Counted from the stretch's first letter, positions 1-8,343 are shown. The stretch: 64,000 nucleotides of DNA from Pseudochrobactrum saccharolyticum (GCF_008801715.1 NZ_VZPG01000004.1:333120-397119); one strand, 5' to 3'. Made by a program: numbers and translations. Notes: a model not told the origin generated them from the sequence alone.

Positions 1-79
1 CGAAGATTTTGTAGAGATTGCGGATGGAGATGCCGGCTGCAGGTGTCTCAGCCGTCGATACAGACGGATTATTGGCCAT
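1..79 (-). CDS. proV: Glycine betaine/proline ABC transporter ATPase, N-terminal fragment
   Basis: Only the first 26 codons lie in the window; the rest runs off the left edge. The peptide opens with a short polar tail and then reads ISIRNLYKIF, the typical opening beta-strand of a ProV/OpuAA ATPase just before Walker A, which is not visible. The ATG overlaps the end of proW by 11 nt, so translational coupling is likely. The family energises uptake of betaine or proline as osmoprotectant at the inner membrane. Identity rests on this short stretch plus the upstream proX-proW order. Confidence 0.8.
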   Translation of the reverse strand, partial: MANNPSVSTAETPAAGISIRNLYKIF

Positions 80-989
80 GCGTGATCTCCAGATGTTTCT
101 GCAACCGTGCGCCATAGGCCTGACTGATGCGGTCAAAAATAATGGCAATACCGACAATGGCCATGCCGTTGAAAATACCCAAAGTGAAATACTGGTTGGA
201 AATGGCTTTAAGCACCGGCTGTCCCAGCCCCTGCACGCCGATCATCGAGGCAATCACCACCATGGCCAGCGCCATCATGATTGTCTGGTTGATACCCGCC
301 ATAATAGTTGGCAGCGCCAGCGGTAGCTGTACATTTTTGAGCTTTTGCCACGGGGATGAGCCGAAAGCATCTGCCGCCTCCAGCACGTCACGGTCAACCT
401 GCCGTATACCGAGATTGGTCAGGCGGATAATCGGCGGAATGGCGTAGATAACCACGGCAATCAGCCCCGGTACGCGACCGATACCAAGCAGCATCACCAC
501 CGGAATGAGATAAACAAAGCTTGGCATGGTCTGCATAATATCCAGCACAGGGCTGATGACACTTTGCAGCCGGTTGGATTTGGCCATCAGAATGCCGGTC
601 GGGATGCCGACGAGAATGGCGATAACCGTACAGACAAAAATCATCGAGATTGTCTTCATCGTATCATCCCACATGCCGAGATAGCCGATGATAAACAAAG
701 TGATGACAGAGCCGATGGTGATTTTGATGCTGCGGCTGGAGAACCATGCGATTGCGGCAATGAGCAGTAATATAACCGGCCAAGGTGTGCCTGTCATAAA
801 GCGTTCTGCCTGAATCAGAAAATATTGCAGCGGGTTGAAAAAGCCCTCAATGGCATCCCCGTAGGCACGGGTGAAGCTGCGGAATGTCTCGTCAATGGCT
901 TTTTTGAGATTGGTAAGTGTCGCATTGTCGAGATTGGGAAAGCGGTACAGCCAGTCCATGAAGCGTCTGTTCTCCGATTTGCAACTCAT
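69..989 (-). CDS. proW: Glycine betaine/proline ABC transporter permease
   Basis: Inner-membrane permease of the betaine/proline importer. The 306 residues hold a cytoplasmic N-terminal stretch, then about six or seven hydrophobic segments. The binding-protein-dependent transport (EAA) loop reads roughly EAADAFGSSPWQKLKNVQLP near residue 205, where the permease contacts ProV. The motif TMPSFVYLIPVVMLLGIG is characteristic of ProW/OpuAB. An ATG at 959 (MDWLYRF) is an equally plausible start, since the first ten residues look non-conserved. Operon order is proX-proW-proV, with proV overlapping the 3' end. A hairpin lies in the proX-proW gap. Confidence 0.9.
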   Translation of the reverse strand: MSCKSENRRFMDWLYRFPNLDNATLTNLKKAIDETFRSFTRAYGDAIEGFFNPLQYFLIQAERFMTGTPWPVILLLIAAIAWFSSRSIKITIGSVITLFIIGYLGMWDDTMKTISMIFVCTVIAILVGIPTGILMAKSNRLQSVISPVLDIMQTMPSFVYLIPVVMLLGIGRVPGLIAVVIYAIPPIIRLTNLGIRQVDRDVLEAADAFGSSPWQKLKNVQLPLALPTIMAGINQTIMMALAMVVIASMIGVQGLGQPVLKAISNQYFTLGIFNGMAIVGIAIIFDRISQAYGARLQKHLEITHGQ

Positions 990-1006
990 TCAATTTTTTA
1001 AACACT

Positions 1007-1036
1007 CCCTGTCCGGCATGATGAGGCCGGACAGGG
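1007..1036 (-). promoter_or_regulatory. Intercistronic hairpin between proX and proW
   Basis: Perfect 11-bp inverted repeat (CCCTGTCCGGC and GCCGGACAGGG) with an 8-nt loop, 18 nt upstream of proW. On the minus strand no T-run follows, so it reads better as an RNA-processing or stabilising stem than as a strong terminator. Such stems after a binding-protein gene commonly keep its transcript more abundant than the permease message. That role is inferred. Confidence 0.55.
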
Positions 1037-1074
1037 ATTTTTGAAGAGGCTTTGTTACTGATAAAAATCAGTGA

Positions 1075-1182
1075 CTAGAGCGGTTTACATCCAGATTGGA
1101 TCATAGCGCTCGCTCTAGATTCTTTTCATTGTCGCATGTTCGCGGTAGCTCAAATGAATTCATTTGAGCGCGACATGCTCTA
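1075..1182. repeat. Composite palindromic intergenic repeat (variant)
   Basis: Two adjoining palindromic units fill the proX-proW gap. The first, 44 bp at 1075-1118, has CTAGAGCG and CGCTCTAG ends. The second, about 1128-1182, centres on the perfect 20-bp palindrome at 1150-1170 and has GTCGCATGT/CGACATGC arms ending in CTCTAA. Outer arms and unit length match the 44-bp family at 4409, 10001 and 56923, but the interior differs. The design resembles rhizobial mosaic repeats. The exact right boundary is uncertain. Confidence 0.6.
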
Positions 1183-1186
1183 AGGA

Positions 1187-2197
1187 TCAGATCGCAGCTT
1201 TCACTTTCTCAGCAACATCTGCCGGAACCCACTTCGTCCACATATCTTCCTGTGTTTTCAGGAAGTGAACGGCAGCCTGTTCACCGGTTGCCTGATTGTC
1301 GGTCATCCATGCGAGCAGCTTGTTCAGCGTTTCATTCGACCATGACCGGTTTTTCAGATAATCGAGGGCAGGGCCTGCGCGATCAGAGAATTTCTTGGTG
1401 ACCAGTGTTTGCACACGATCTTTCGGCCAGCCGTTTTTCTTCGGATCTGGACAGTCGAGCACTGTGTTGCAGCGTTTCCATTCAGCTTCATCAATGTCAT
1501 AGCCGGTTTTCAGCATGACCATTTCATATTTGCCGAGCAGGGCGGTTGGTGCCCAATAGAAGGCAGCAATCGGCTCTTTGCGCTCATTGGCTTTGGCGAT
1601 AGCGCCGTCCAGACCTGCTGCGGATCCGGTATCGATCAGGTTGAAACCGGCCTTTTCAAATTCAAAAGCCTTGTAGAACTGGCTGGTAACAACCGTGCCG
1701 CCCCAACCCGGTGCACCATTATAAATAGCGCCCTTAGACGGGTTTTCCGGATCGGGAAACAGATCAGGATGTTTCAGCAAATCGTCGAAGGTTTTAATGT
1801 CAGGGTTTTTGTCGGCAATATATTTTGGAATCCACCAGCCCTGTTCACCGCCATCGGGCAGGGACTCGGACACGGCAATAATTTTGCCGTCATCAAAACC
1901 TTTTTTAACAATATCGGGTAGTAGATCGACCCAGCCTTCCGGAGCAATATCCGGCTGACCTTTTTCTACCATGGATGTGATGGTCGGTACTGTATCGCCG
2001 ACAACGATCTCCGCATTACAGCCATAGCCTGCGGTGAGAATGATTTTATCAAGATTGGAAAGCAGTTCTGCGGACTGCCAGTTCATATTGGAAATGGTGA
2101 CTTCACCGCATTCGGCAGCTTGTGCAGACACAGACATCATACCGGAAGCCGTCAAAAGACCGGCGGCCAGAATAGTTGAAGCAAAGAGCCTCTTCAT
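1187..2197 (-). CDS. proX: Glycine betaine/proline-binding periplasmic protein
   Basis: Solute-binding component of the betaine/proline importer, exported by a Sec signal peptide: a KRL start, a hydrophobic core and cleavage after SAQA near residue 28. The mature protein starts AECGEVTISNMNW, typical of the ProX/OpuAC family, and carries Trp-rich patches (EQGWWIP, GAPGWGG, AFYWAP) that fit an aromatic cage for quaternary ammonium groups. Its 336-residue length is normal. AGGAG lies 7 nt before the ATG. It is first in the proXWV operon, and its leader carries a GTGGTACCGGT repeat and hairpin. Confidence 0.92.
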   Translation of the reverse strand: MKRLFASTILAAGLLTASGMMSVSAQAAECGEVTISNMNWQSAELLSNLDKIILTAGYGCNAEIVVGDTVPTITSMVEKGQPDIAPEGWVDLLPDIVKKGFDDGKIIAVSESLPDGGEQGWWIPKYIADKNPDIKTFDDLLKHPDLFPDPENPSKGAIYNGAPGWGGTVVTSQFYKAFEFEKAGFNLIDTGSAAGLDGAIAKANERKEPIAAFYWAPTALLGKYEMVMLKTGYDIDEAEWKRCNTVLDCPDPKKNGWPKDRVQTLVTKKFSDRAGPALDYLKNRSWSNETLNKLLAWMTDNQATGEQAAVHFLKTQEDMWTKWVPADVAEKVKAAI

Positions 2198-2216
2198 ATG
2201 TGTTCTCCTATTCCCC

Positions 2217-2265
2217 GTGGTACCGGTTGTTATCTGTCTTCCGGTGGTACCGGTGCCGGAGACAG
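2217..2265 (-). promoter_or_regulatory. proX leader: direct repeat and hairpin
   Basis: The 11-mer GTGGTACCGGT occurs at 2217-2227 and 2244-2254, a 27-bp period. The second copy forms the apex of a stem whose arms are CTGTCTTCCGG and CCGGAGACAG (2234-2265, one bulged T). All of this lies within 70 nt upstream of the proX ATG, between the ribosome-binding site and the presumed promoter. It could be a regulator site or an mRNA structure; no regulator is identified. Confidence 0.4.
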
Positions 2266-2279
2266 TTAATTTTTTATAA

Positions 2280-3047
2280 TGATATGCAATATTCTAAGCA
2301 GCAAACTGTGCGGCTTCACAACGACGATCTGTAACGAATTAGCGACATTCCTATTTAAAGAGTGAAAAACTTTGCTGCTGTCAGTTGTTTTGTGACAGAA
2401 GAGAAATGGAGTGCTTCAGTTTTAAAAATGTGACCTATTTTGTCAGGAAGATTTTGTGGGTAATATTTAGGTTAGTGTAAAATCAGATAAAAATAGTGAT
2501 ATTATACTTTGAGTAATTTTAAGTATCACTTTGATAGTAAAGAGGTTTTTGGAAGCCGTAGGCAGCCTGTACTACAGGCGCGAAAAAAACTCGCTCTGGC
2601 ATAACAGGCGGAGCAGATTTATCAGAATTTAGAGCTGGGAAAATACAGGTGCAGGCTTGGCTGCGGCTGCGCATAGAGAGCAGATACGGCAAAAACCGCG
2701 CTATCGCTTTTAAGCTTGCGCGGTGATTGCCAAAATACGCTTGGCTTATCTGCCTCACTCAACGCGGCAGATAAAATACAACTCCGGTACGCAGTACCTG
2801 ATCCGGAGCGGGAGACATAAATGTCTCTTATCCACTCTTTTAAACACACATCGTTACCGTTCGGTTATCAAGAGTTTAACGGGTGGTAAATATGCAATTT
2901 TTTTGATTGTTTTTCTCTCGGGATGCAGATTATTTCTATTGTGCAATACATTAAATAATGGGCTGCGTGACCATTATTGTTAGTAGCATCTGAAAACTCA
3001 GAAGATTATTTACAAGAAACGCAGAAGATAAAGTTAAGGAACAGAAA
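2280..3047. other. Long intergenic region without a convincing gene
   Basis: AT-rich sequence between proX (leftward) and the EamA gene (rightward). Short open frames here (2519-2758 and 2622-2849, minus) have no recognisable motif. Two adjacent stems are visible at about 2782-2830 (CTCCGG...CCGGAG and GAGACA-taaa-TGTCTC). No T-run follows. It presumably holds the two divergent promoters. Confidence 0.5.
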
Positions 3048-3476
3048 ATGACGGAAAGCTGGCAATTCTGGGCGCTGGTATCAGCTGCATTTGCGGCACT
3101 GACAGCAATTTTTGCCAAGCTGGGTATTGCCGGAATTAATTCGGATTTTGCGACCTTTATCCGTACATTGGTGATTATCGCAGCCTTGTGCCTGTTTCTC
3201 ACAATCAGCGGGCAATGGCAGAAAACATCTGATATTTCGGCAAAGAGCTGGTTGTTTCTGGTTCTGTCAGGGCTGGCAACCGGTGCGTCATGGATCGCTT
3301 ATTTTCGTGCGCTTAAAATCGGGGATGCCGCGCGGGTTGCGCCGGTAGACAAGCTCTCAATCATTATGGTGGCAATTTTCGGTGTGGTTTTTCTCGGCGA
3401 AAAGCTCTCCGCGATAAACTGGGCCGGTGTGGTGATGATCGCAGGCGGCGTTATTCTGCTGACCTTAAAAGTTTAA
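3048..3476 (+). CDS. Small EamA/DMT-superfamily membrane protein
   Basis: The 142-residue protein has about five hydrophobic helices and a single EamA unit, where full transporters carry two (about 300 residues). The ending GEKLSAINWAGVVMIAGGVIL is the typical last-helix pair of EamA proteins. Half-length EamA proteins are known as a class and probably act as homodimers, so this need not be truncated. The substrate cannot be told. AAGGA lies before the ATG. Its last 4 nt overlap the end of the convergent TSUP gene. Confidence 0.75.
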   Translation: MTESWQFWALVSAAFAALTAIFAKLGIAGINSDFATFIRTLVIIAALCLFLTISGQWQKTSDISAKSWLFLVLSGLATGASWIAYFRALKIGDAARVAPVDKLSIIMVAIFGVVFLGEKLSAINWAGVVMIAGGVILLTLKV

Positions 3477-4270
3477 AACCCGATCCAGAGACGCAGCGGA
3501 TTGCTTGGCTCCATCAGCAGGCGGATTGTCAGCAGGATACAAGTGATAATCAGCAATGGCTTGATGAGACCTGCGCCGACACGCATTGCCAGATGGGCAC
3601 CGGCTGTGGCGCCGAACATTTGGGCGATACCCATCACCAGACCGATTTTCCAGTTAATCGCACCGAAAGCCAAAAAGGTCAGGAAGCTGCCGAAATTCGA
3701 GGCAAAGTTCAGTAATTTTGTGTGTGCAGTTGCTTTGAGCAGGCCATAGCCTGCCAGCGACACAAAGCACAGCATGAAGAACGAACCGGTGCCGGGGCCA
3801 AACAAGCCGTCATAAAAACCGATCAGCGGCACGATGGTTACACCGAAGAGAAACGGCTTCATACGCTGAACGCGGCTGACATCGCCTGCATTCGGTTTCA
3901 GGGCGAAGTAAATGGCGATAGCGATCAACAGAATTGGCAGCAAGCCATAGAGAAAATCACCTGGAATATAAGTGGCCAGCAGGGCACCAAGCACAGCACC
4001 GAGACCGGACATTAAAGCTTGCGGCAATTGCTCTTTGATATTGACATGGCCTTTGCGCGCATAGGACAGGGTTGCGGAAGATGAGCCGAACAGCGATTGC
4101 AACTTGTTGGTGCCCAGTGCCTCAACAGGGGGAATACCGGCCAGCATCAGCGCCGGAACGGTAATCATACCACCGCCGCCTGCAATCGCGTCAATAAATC
4201 CGGCAATAAAACCGGCAAGAGCGAGCAGCAGAAGCAGGGAATCAATGGAGGCGGTCATAGACGCGAACAT
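3473..4270 (-). CDS. TSUP (TauE/SafE) family membrane exporter
   Basis: The 265-residue membrane protein has about eight hydrophobic segments and the family signature GFIDAIAGGGGMITVPAL in helix 1, with the repeat counterpart FYDGLFGPGTGSFF in the second half. TSUP proteins move sulfite, sulfoacetate or other organosulfur anions across the inner membrane; the substrate here is unknown. An internal ATG at 4258 is an alternative start. No sulfur gene is adjacent. It overlaps the EamA gene end by 4 nt. Confidence 0.85.
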   Translation of the reverse strand: MFASMTASIDSLLLLLALAGFIAGFIDAIAGGGGMITVPALMLAGIPPVEALGTNKLQSLFGSSSATLSYARKGHVNIKEQLPQALMSGLGAVLGALLATYIPGDFLYGLLPILLIAIAIYFALKPNAGDVSRVQRMKPFLFGVTIVPLIGFYDGLFGPGTGSFFMLCFVSLAGYGLLKATAHTKLLNFASNFGSFLTFLAFGAINWKIGLVMGIAQMFGATAGAHLAMRVGAGLIKPLLIITCILLTIRLLMEPSNPLRLWIGF

Positions 4271-4408
4271 GGGGGAACCGTTTAGAACTGTGCAGCGGGT
4301 CTTGCGGAGAGGGGCAAAGCAGGCGGCGGGCTTTTATGTTGGGAGCAATTCATAAAGACTGCCGGATAGAGGTGCAAGATGGGACAGAACAATAACGGGA
4401 TTGTTTAC

Positions 4409-4510
4409 TTAGAGCGCCGTGCGCCTGTTTGGGCGCACACAGGTCGCTCTAACACCTTTAAAGCAGAGCATAATTCTACCTTAAACTGATCCAGGTTTAA
4501 GAAATTATGC
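4409..4510 (+). repeat. 102-bp composite palindromic repeat, copy A1
   Basis: Two palindromes joined by a 12-nt spacer. Positions 4409-4452 form a 44-bp unit with TTAGAGCG/CGCTCTAA ends and inner GTGCGCC/GGGCGCAC arms; 4466-4510 form a unit with GCATAATT/AATTATGC ends and a TTAAACTGATCCAGGTTTAA core. The whole 102 bp recurs inverted at 56865-56966, and the first half recurs at 10001-10044. It lies in the divergent gap between the TSUP and TerB-like genes. Confidence 0.85.
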
Positions 4511-4614
4511 TCAATGCTTGTCTTATTTCTAAAGAGTTGCAAGGCAGGGCTTGTCATTTGGCCGCAGTCTTGCCAACACTGCATTTCTTAAAAGACTTGC
4601 GTTTTTCGGGGACG

Positions 4615-5070
4615 ATGATGAGTGAAACGATTTTTGAGCGTATCAGCGCTTATCTGAGCAAGAAGACTGCTGTGCAGCGCCTGTCGGAGGATCCGGCTCT
4701 GGTCTCCGAATTGCTGCTGCTGGTGCGGTTGGTTTTTGCTGACGGACAGAAAAATCAGGCTGAAATGAATGCATTATTGCGCATCATGCAGCATGATTTT
4801 GATATCAAGCCGGAAGAACTGCCTGAAGTGGCAGATTATCTGAAAACCTTCTCCTATGAGACGACCAGTACACAGGCTGCCGCTTTGTTCAGTGAAATGG
4901 TGCCGGAACGCCGTCAGTCGCTTGTCGGACATCTGCTGACCATTGCAAAAGCGGATAATGAAATTCATCCGGCGGAAAGTGCATTGATTGCCCGTGTGGT
5001 TGAGCAGCTGAATGTTACACCGGAAGAACTGTTTGAACGCCGCCAGAACAGCGGACAGGTTGAAGATTAA
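4615..5070 (+). CDS. TerB-like acidic protein
   Basis: The open frame extends back to 4507, but that part runs through the palindromic repeat, so the start is taken at the tandem ATGs at 4615/4618 behind GGGGACG. The roughly 150-residue helical protein has two matching segments, VRLVFADGQKNQAEMNALL and LLTIAKADNEIHPAESALI, each with the acidic AD-x(4)-E pattern of the TerB/DjlA-like fold. Members are cytosolic and linked to metal or tellurite stress; the role here is unknown. It stands alone and ends at a terminator. Confidence 0.7.
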   Translation: MMSETIFERISAYLSKKTAVQRLSEDPALVSELLLLVRLVFADGQKNQAEMNALLRIMQHDFDIKPEELPEVADYLKTFSYETTSTQAAALFSEMVPERRQSLVGHLLTIAKADNEIHPAESALIARVVEQLNVTPEELFERRQNSGQVED

Positions 5071-5105
5071 GCACACTCACTCAAGCGGGGTAATCAACAA
5101 AGAAA

Positions 5106-5135
5106 GAGCGCCCCGACCGGCGCGCTTTTTATTTA
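5106..5135 (+). terminator. Terminator after the TerB-like gene
   Basis: GC-rich stem (GCGCC...GGCGC with a CCGACC loop) followed by TTTTTATTTATT, 36 nt after the stop codon. It abuts the 3' end of the convergent peptidase gene. Confidence 0.7.
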
Positions 5136-6182
5136 TTCTCCGCTCAAACTCCAGCACGAGGACAGGTCATTTTCTCTCGGTGCAGCATGATAAACTCCGC
5201 GTGCCACAGCGCGTGCCATGGTTGAAGCCGCAGCGGCACAAAGATCAATGAAATCTTCAACCGAGGGTTCAATGCCGCTGGCACCGGTGGCGAGTGCAAA
5301 GATCAGATCACCGTCAAAAGGTGTATGTGCAGGCCAGATCGCGCGGGAGTAACCGTCATGAGCAGCAATTGCCAGACGCTTGGCCTGCGCTTTTGTTAGA
5401 ACCGCATCGGTGGCAATGGTGCCGATGGTAGTATTCGCGGCAGGTGGTAATGCCGTGCCGTTGTCACGGAATTTGATGCGCAGGTCTGTTGCATTTGCAG
5501 GCATAGGTGAGGGGTAACCAATCCCACCGAACTCATTATCCTGCTCAAATGGTGCAGCCCAGAAGTGCTTTGTATCGCCGACAGTGACAGAGCCGACAGC
5601 ATTGACGGCAACCAGTGCGCCCATGGTCATGCCATTCGGTGGTCTGTGAGAGGCGGAGCCAAGCCCGCCTTTGAAACCGGCGACCAGAGCACCGGCACCG
5701 GCACCATAACTGCCGAGTTCAAAGTCTTCTGCCGCATTTTCCGCTGCCAGATAGCCAAGCTCGCGATAGGGCGGGTAACGCCCCCAGTCTTTATTGCCGC
5801 CATTATGCATGTCAAAAAGAATGGCAGAGGGGACAATCGGAATATGATGCCCTGCCGCTTCAAAACCGATTTTTCTCTCGCGTAAGTAAGCCTGCACGCC
5901 GGAGGCAGAATCGAGACCGAATGCCGAACCGCCGGAAAGCACAATCGCATTCACGCTTTGCACGGTATTATGGGGCTCCAGCAGATCGGTTTCCCGTGCT
6001 CCGGGCGCGCCGCCCAGCACTTGCACCGCAGCGGTGGTTTCGCGGTCGCAGAGAATAGTTGTGACGCCGGTTTTGATATGCTCGTCCTGCGCATTGCCAA
6101 CCCGCAGCCCCGCCACATCGGTAATCAGATTTCGCGGGCCGGAAACAGTGGTGTTGTGGCTGTGGCTCAGCGGCTTTGTCAT
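5133..6182 (-). CDS. P1/DmpA family (S58) aminopeptidase
   Basis: About 349 residues from the ATG at 6182, preceded by GGGGGAC; the longer open frame to 6236 lacks a ribosome site. DmpA-type enzymes are N-terminal nucleophile hydrolases that self-cleave and release N-terminal amino acids or hydrolyse beta-amino amides. Visible family marks are ITDVAGLRVGNAQDE near the N-terminus, LSGGSAFGLD, and the likely processing site GGLG/SAS, with Ser as the new nucleophile. It lies 37 nt downstream of a periplasmic binding protein gene and is probably co-transcribed with it. Confidence 0.82.
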   Translation of the reverse strand: MTKPLSHSHNTTVSGPRNLITDVAGLRVGNAQDEHIKTGVTTILCDRETTAAVQVLGGAPGARETDLLEPHNTVQSVNAIVLSGGSAFGLDSASGVQAYLRERKIGFEAAGHHIPIVPSAILFDMHNGGNKDWGRYPPYRELGYLAAENAAEDFELGSYGAGAGALVAGFKGGLGSASHRPPNGMTMGALVAVNAVGSVTVGDTKHFWAAPFEQDNEFGGIGYPSPMPANATDLRIKFRDNGTALPPAANTTIGTIATDAVLTKAQAKRLAIAAHDGYSRAIWPAHTPFDGDLIFALATGASGIEPSVEDFIDLCAAAASTMARAVARGVYHAAPRENDLSSCWSLSGE

Positions 6183-6219
6183 TTTCTGTCCCCCTATTTT
6201 GGTTTTCCCATTTTTGATT

Positions 6220-7344
6220 TTATTGCACCGGTTCAAAATCCTTGCCGTTAAAGCGCATCAGCCGGTAGGGATTTTCCTGCCGCAAACCTGCAGGTGTAAA
6301 GCTGATGGTGCCACCGGCTGTTTCAAAACGGGTTGAGTATAAAAGCTCGGCAGCGGTTTTTTGCGTTTCTGACGGATCGGTCAGGATCTGTGCGGCAATT
6401 TGCAGGGCGCTATAGGCCTCTAATGCATAACCATCAGCCTTCATATCCTGCGTATCCGGTTGCTTTTCAGCCATAGCGGTAATGGCTTTAACTGCACTTT
6501 CTGCCGAAGCCTGTGTAATGGCTTCAGGAATGGCACTCATCAGCAGTCCTGCTGGCAACGGGTTTTGCGGATCAACGCGCAGAAATGTTTCGCTGCCTGC
6601 TATTGTCAAAGGCCAGTTGGCAGCTGCTGCACTGCGGGCAATGACTGAAGCATCATCTCCTTCACCGCCGAGCAGAATATGGTTGATACCCGCACGTTTC
6701 AGCCGTGAGATTAAAGCATTTTGCGAGGTTTGTGCCGGACGGTAAGTGTCGGTCAATGCCGGTTCAAGGCCGCGGGATTTGAACGCCAATAGAGCATCGC
6801 GCGCAAAGTCACGACCCTGAACGGTTCCGTCTTCAATCAAAGCAAAAGGAGCGGTGCGCCAGAGGGGGGCGAGCTTATCAGCGAGAACTGCCGTTGCGAG
6901 CTTACGATCCGGCTGCAACCGGAAAATACCAAAACTCTGTCTGGTTTCCTGCTCAAGAATTGTTGGCTGGCGACTGCCGAGGCTGAGAATGGCTATGCCG
7001 TCTCGCGCCAGTACCGGTGCCGCACCTTCCAGCGATTCACTGCACAAATAGCCGATAACGACTTTGACTTTGGCCTGTCTGAGTTTCTCAGCTGTGGCTG
7101 CATCCTGATCCGCTTTGCAATATTCCTGCATATAGACAAGGCTGACCGGATATTGGTTTTGTATTTTGGCCGCTTCCGCACCAAGCATGATCTGTTTTGC
7201 CAGCGTGGCATAAGGCCCTTCAAAAGGGGCAACAATACCGATTTGCAGGGGAGAATTATCAGCCTGTGTCTGGCCGTGAGCAGTGCTCATGGTCAGCGCT
7301 GATAGTCCGGTACAAAGACAGTAAAGCGTGGCGGCAAGTCTCAT
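6220..7344 (-). CDS. Periplasmic amino-acid-binding protein (LivJ-type)
   Basis: Type I periplasmic binding protein of the Leu/Ile/Val or amide family. After a signal peptide (hydrophobic core, cleavage near AHGQT) the mature part begins LQIGIVAPFEGPYATLAKQIMLGAEAA, the standard first strand and helix of this family. Start taken at the ATG at 7344; the open frame extends to 7461, but that part lies in a dispersed repeat. No permease or ATPase gene is adjacent, so it is an orphan receptor. It is followed by a peptidase gene, suggesting a link with small peptides or amides. Confidence 0.78.
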   Translation of the reverse strand: MRLAATLYCLCTGLSALTMSTAHGQTQADNSPLQIGIVAPFEGPYATLAKQIMLGAEAAKIQNQYPVSLVYMQEYCKADQDAATAEKLRQAKVKVVIGYLCSESLEGAAPVLARDGIAILSLGSRQPTILEQETRQSFGIFRLQPDRKLATAVLADKLAPLWRTAPFALIEDGTVQGRDFARDALLAFKSRGLEPALTDTYRPAQTSQNALISRLKRAGINHILLGGEGDDASVIARSAAAANWPLTIAGSETFLRVDPQNPLPAGLLMSAIPEAITQASAESAVKAITAMAEKQPDTQDMKADGYALEAYSALQIAAQILTDPSETQKTAAELLYSTRFETAGGTISFTPAGLRQENPYRLMRFNGKDFEPVQ

Positions 7345-7449
7345 GAGATGCGGGTTCAACCTTGATAAGAAAATTCTGCCCTCAGAGGTAGAGTGTTCTG
7401 CATCTGCTTGCAATGGCTTAGTATCTGATCCAAAACCGCCTGACTTGGC

Positions 7450-7531
7450 TGCAAATGGCAATTTTCTCCGCTTCCGTACTCACATACATTAAGTACGCTC
7501 CGTGCGGATGCTCAAAAATCACCATTTTCGC
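7450..7531 (+). repeat. About 80-bp dispersed palindromic repeat, copy C1
   Basis: Begins TGCAAATGGCAATTTTCT and ends AAAATCACCATTTTCGC, so the two ends are imperfect inverted repeats. The centre carries AGTACGCTCCG. A second copy is at 33956-34036 in the same orientation. It lies upstream of the binding-protein gene; the rest of the gap to 7769 holds no recognisable gene. Confidence 0.8.
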
Positions 7532-7769
7532 TTGTGTCAGCCGCTTTTTGATTCAGATACTTAAACTTGTTCCGGCCACACCTACGTAACTGTGCTGATT
7601 TTCTGTTGCCGTCTTTAGAATTCTGCTTTTATAGAGTTAAACGACAGTCCTCACTGTCATTTGATTGCTAAAATTGAAGAGTTGGTACTGTAAAGTGGGC
7701 ACCGGACGTGTAAGAGGGTGTTGAAATCTTATGCGCATTTTATAGTGGTGCACTGGCAGAGCGATATAA

Positions 7770-8312
7770 ATGAATATGGTAAAGTCTATTGTGACGACAA
7801 ATCAGGCTGTGGATCCGCTGAACTATCGCAATGCGATGAGCCAGTTTGCCGGTGCTGTGAACATTGTGACGACTGACGGTCCGGCCGGACGCCGTGCTCT
7901 GACGCTTTCTGCCGGTTGTTCCGTATCGGATAATCCGGCGACTATTCTGATCTGCCTGCAGCGTGTGCATACCGATAATCTGATGTTCATTGAAAACGGT
8001 GTTTTTGCTTTCAATGTGCTTCATGCGGGGCAAAAAGATCTCGCGGAGGCTTTTGCCGGCCGCAATCACCTGACCATGGAAGAGCGTTTTGCCTTGGCTG
8101 AGTGGGATGTCATGGCAACAGGCTCGCCGGTTCTCAAAGGCGCGCTGGCAAGTCTCGATTGTAAGATCATCTCGCGTCAGGATCATGCCACGCATCATGT
8201 TCTGTTCGGGGAAGTGCTGGCCTTGCGGCAGATTTCTGCGGAACAGTCGCAGGCCGAGGGCAATGAAGCGCTGGTTTATCTCAACCGCTCCTATCATCAG
8301 CTCAAAATCTGA
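7770..8312 (+). CDS. Flavin reductase-like (FMN-binding) protein
   Basis: The 180-residue protein of the HpaC/RutF flavin reductase family contains YRNAMSQFAGAVNIVTT near residue 19, the usual first motif, then TLSAGCSVSDNPATILICL, which matches the flavin-binding strand with its conserved Ser/Asn/Pro pattern, and FAFNVLHAGQKDLAEAFAG. Such proteins pass electrons from NAD(P)H to free FMN for a partner monooxygenase. No monooxygenase gene is adjacent. No clear ribosome site precedes the ATG; ATG 7776 is an alternative. Confidence 0.82.
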   Translation: MNMVKSIVTTNQAVDPLNYRNAMSQFAGAVNIVTTDGPAGRRALTLSAGCSVSDNPATILICLQRVHTDNLMFIENGVFAFNVLHAGQKDLAEAFAGRNHLTMEERFALAEWDVMATGSPVLKGALASLDCKIISRQDHATHHVLFGEVLALRQISAEQSQAEGNEALVYLNRSYHQLKI

Positions 8313-8343
8313 AGCCTGTTAATTAAACGAGACTTGGTTTGAC

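Noticed and set aside
2519..2849. Two overlapping minus-strand frames of 75-79 codons in the proX-EamA gap
   Set aside because: No motif, no ribosome site, compositional noise in an AT-rich region.
3048..3476. EamA gene as a truncated pseudogene
   Set aside because: The half-length form has its own ribosome site and intact helices, and half-size EamA proteins are a known class.
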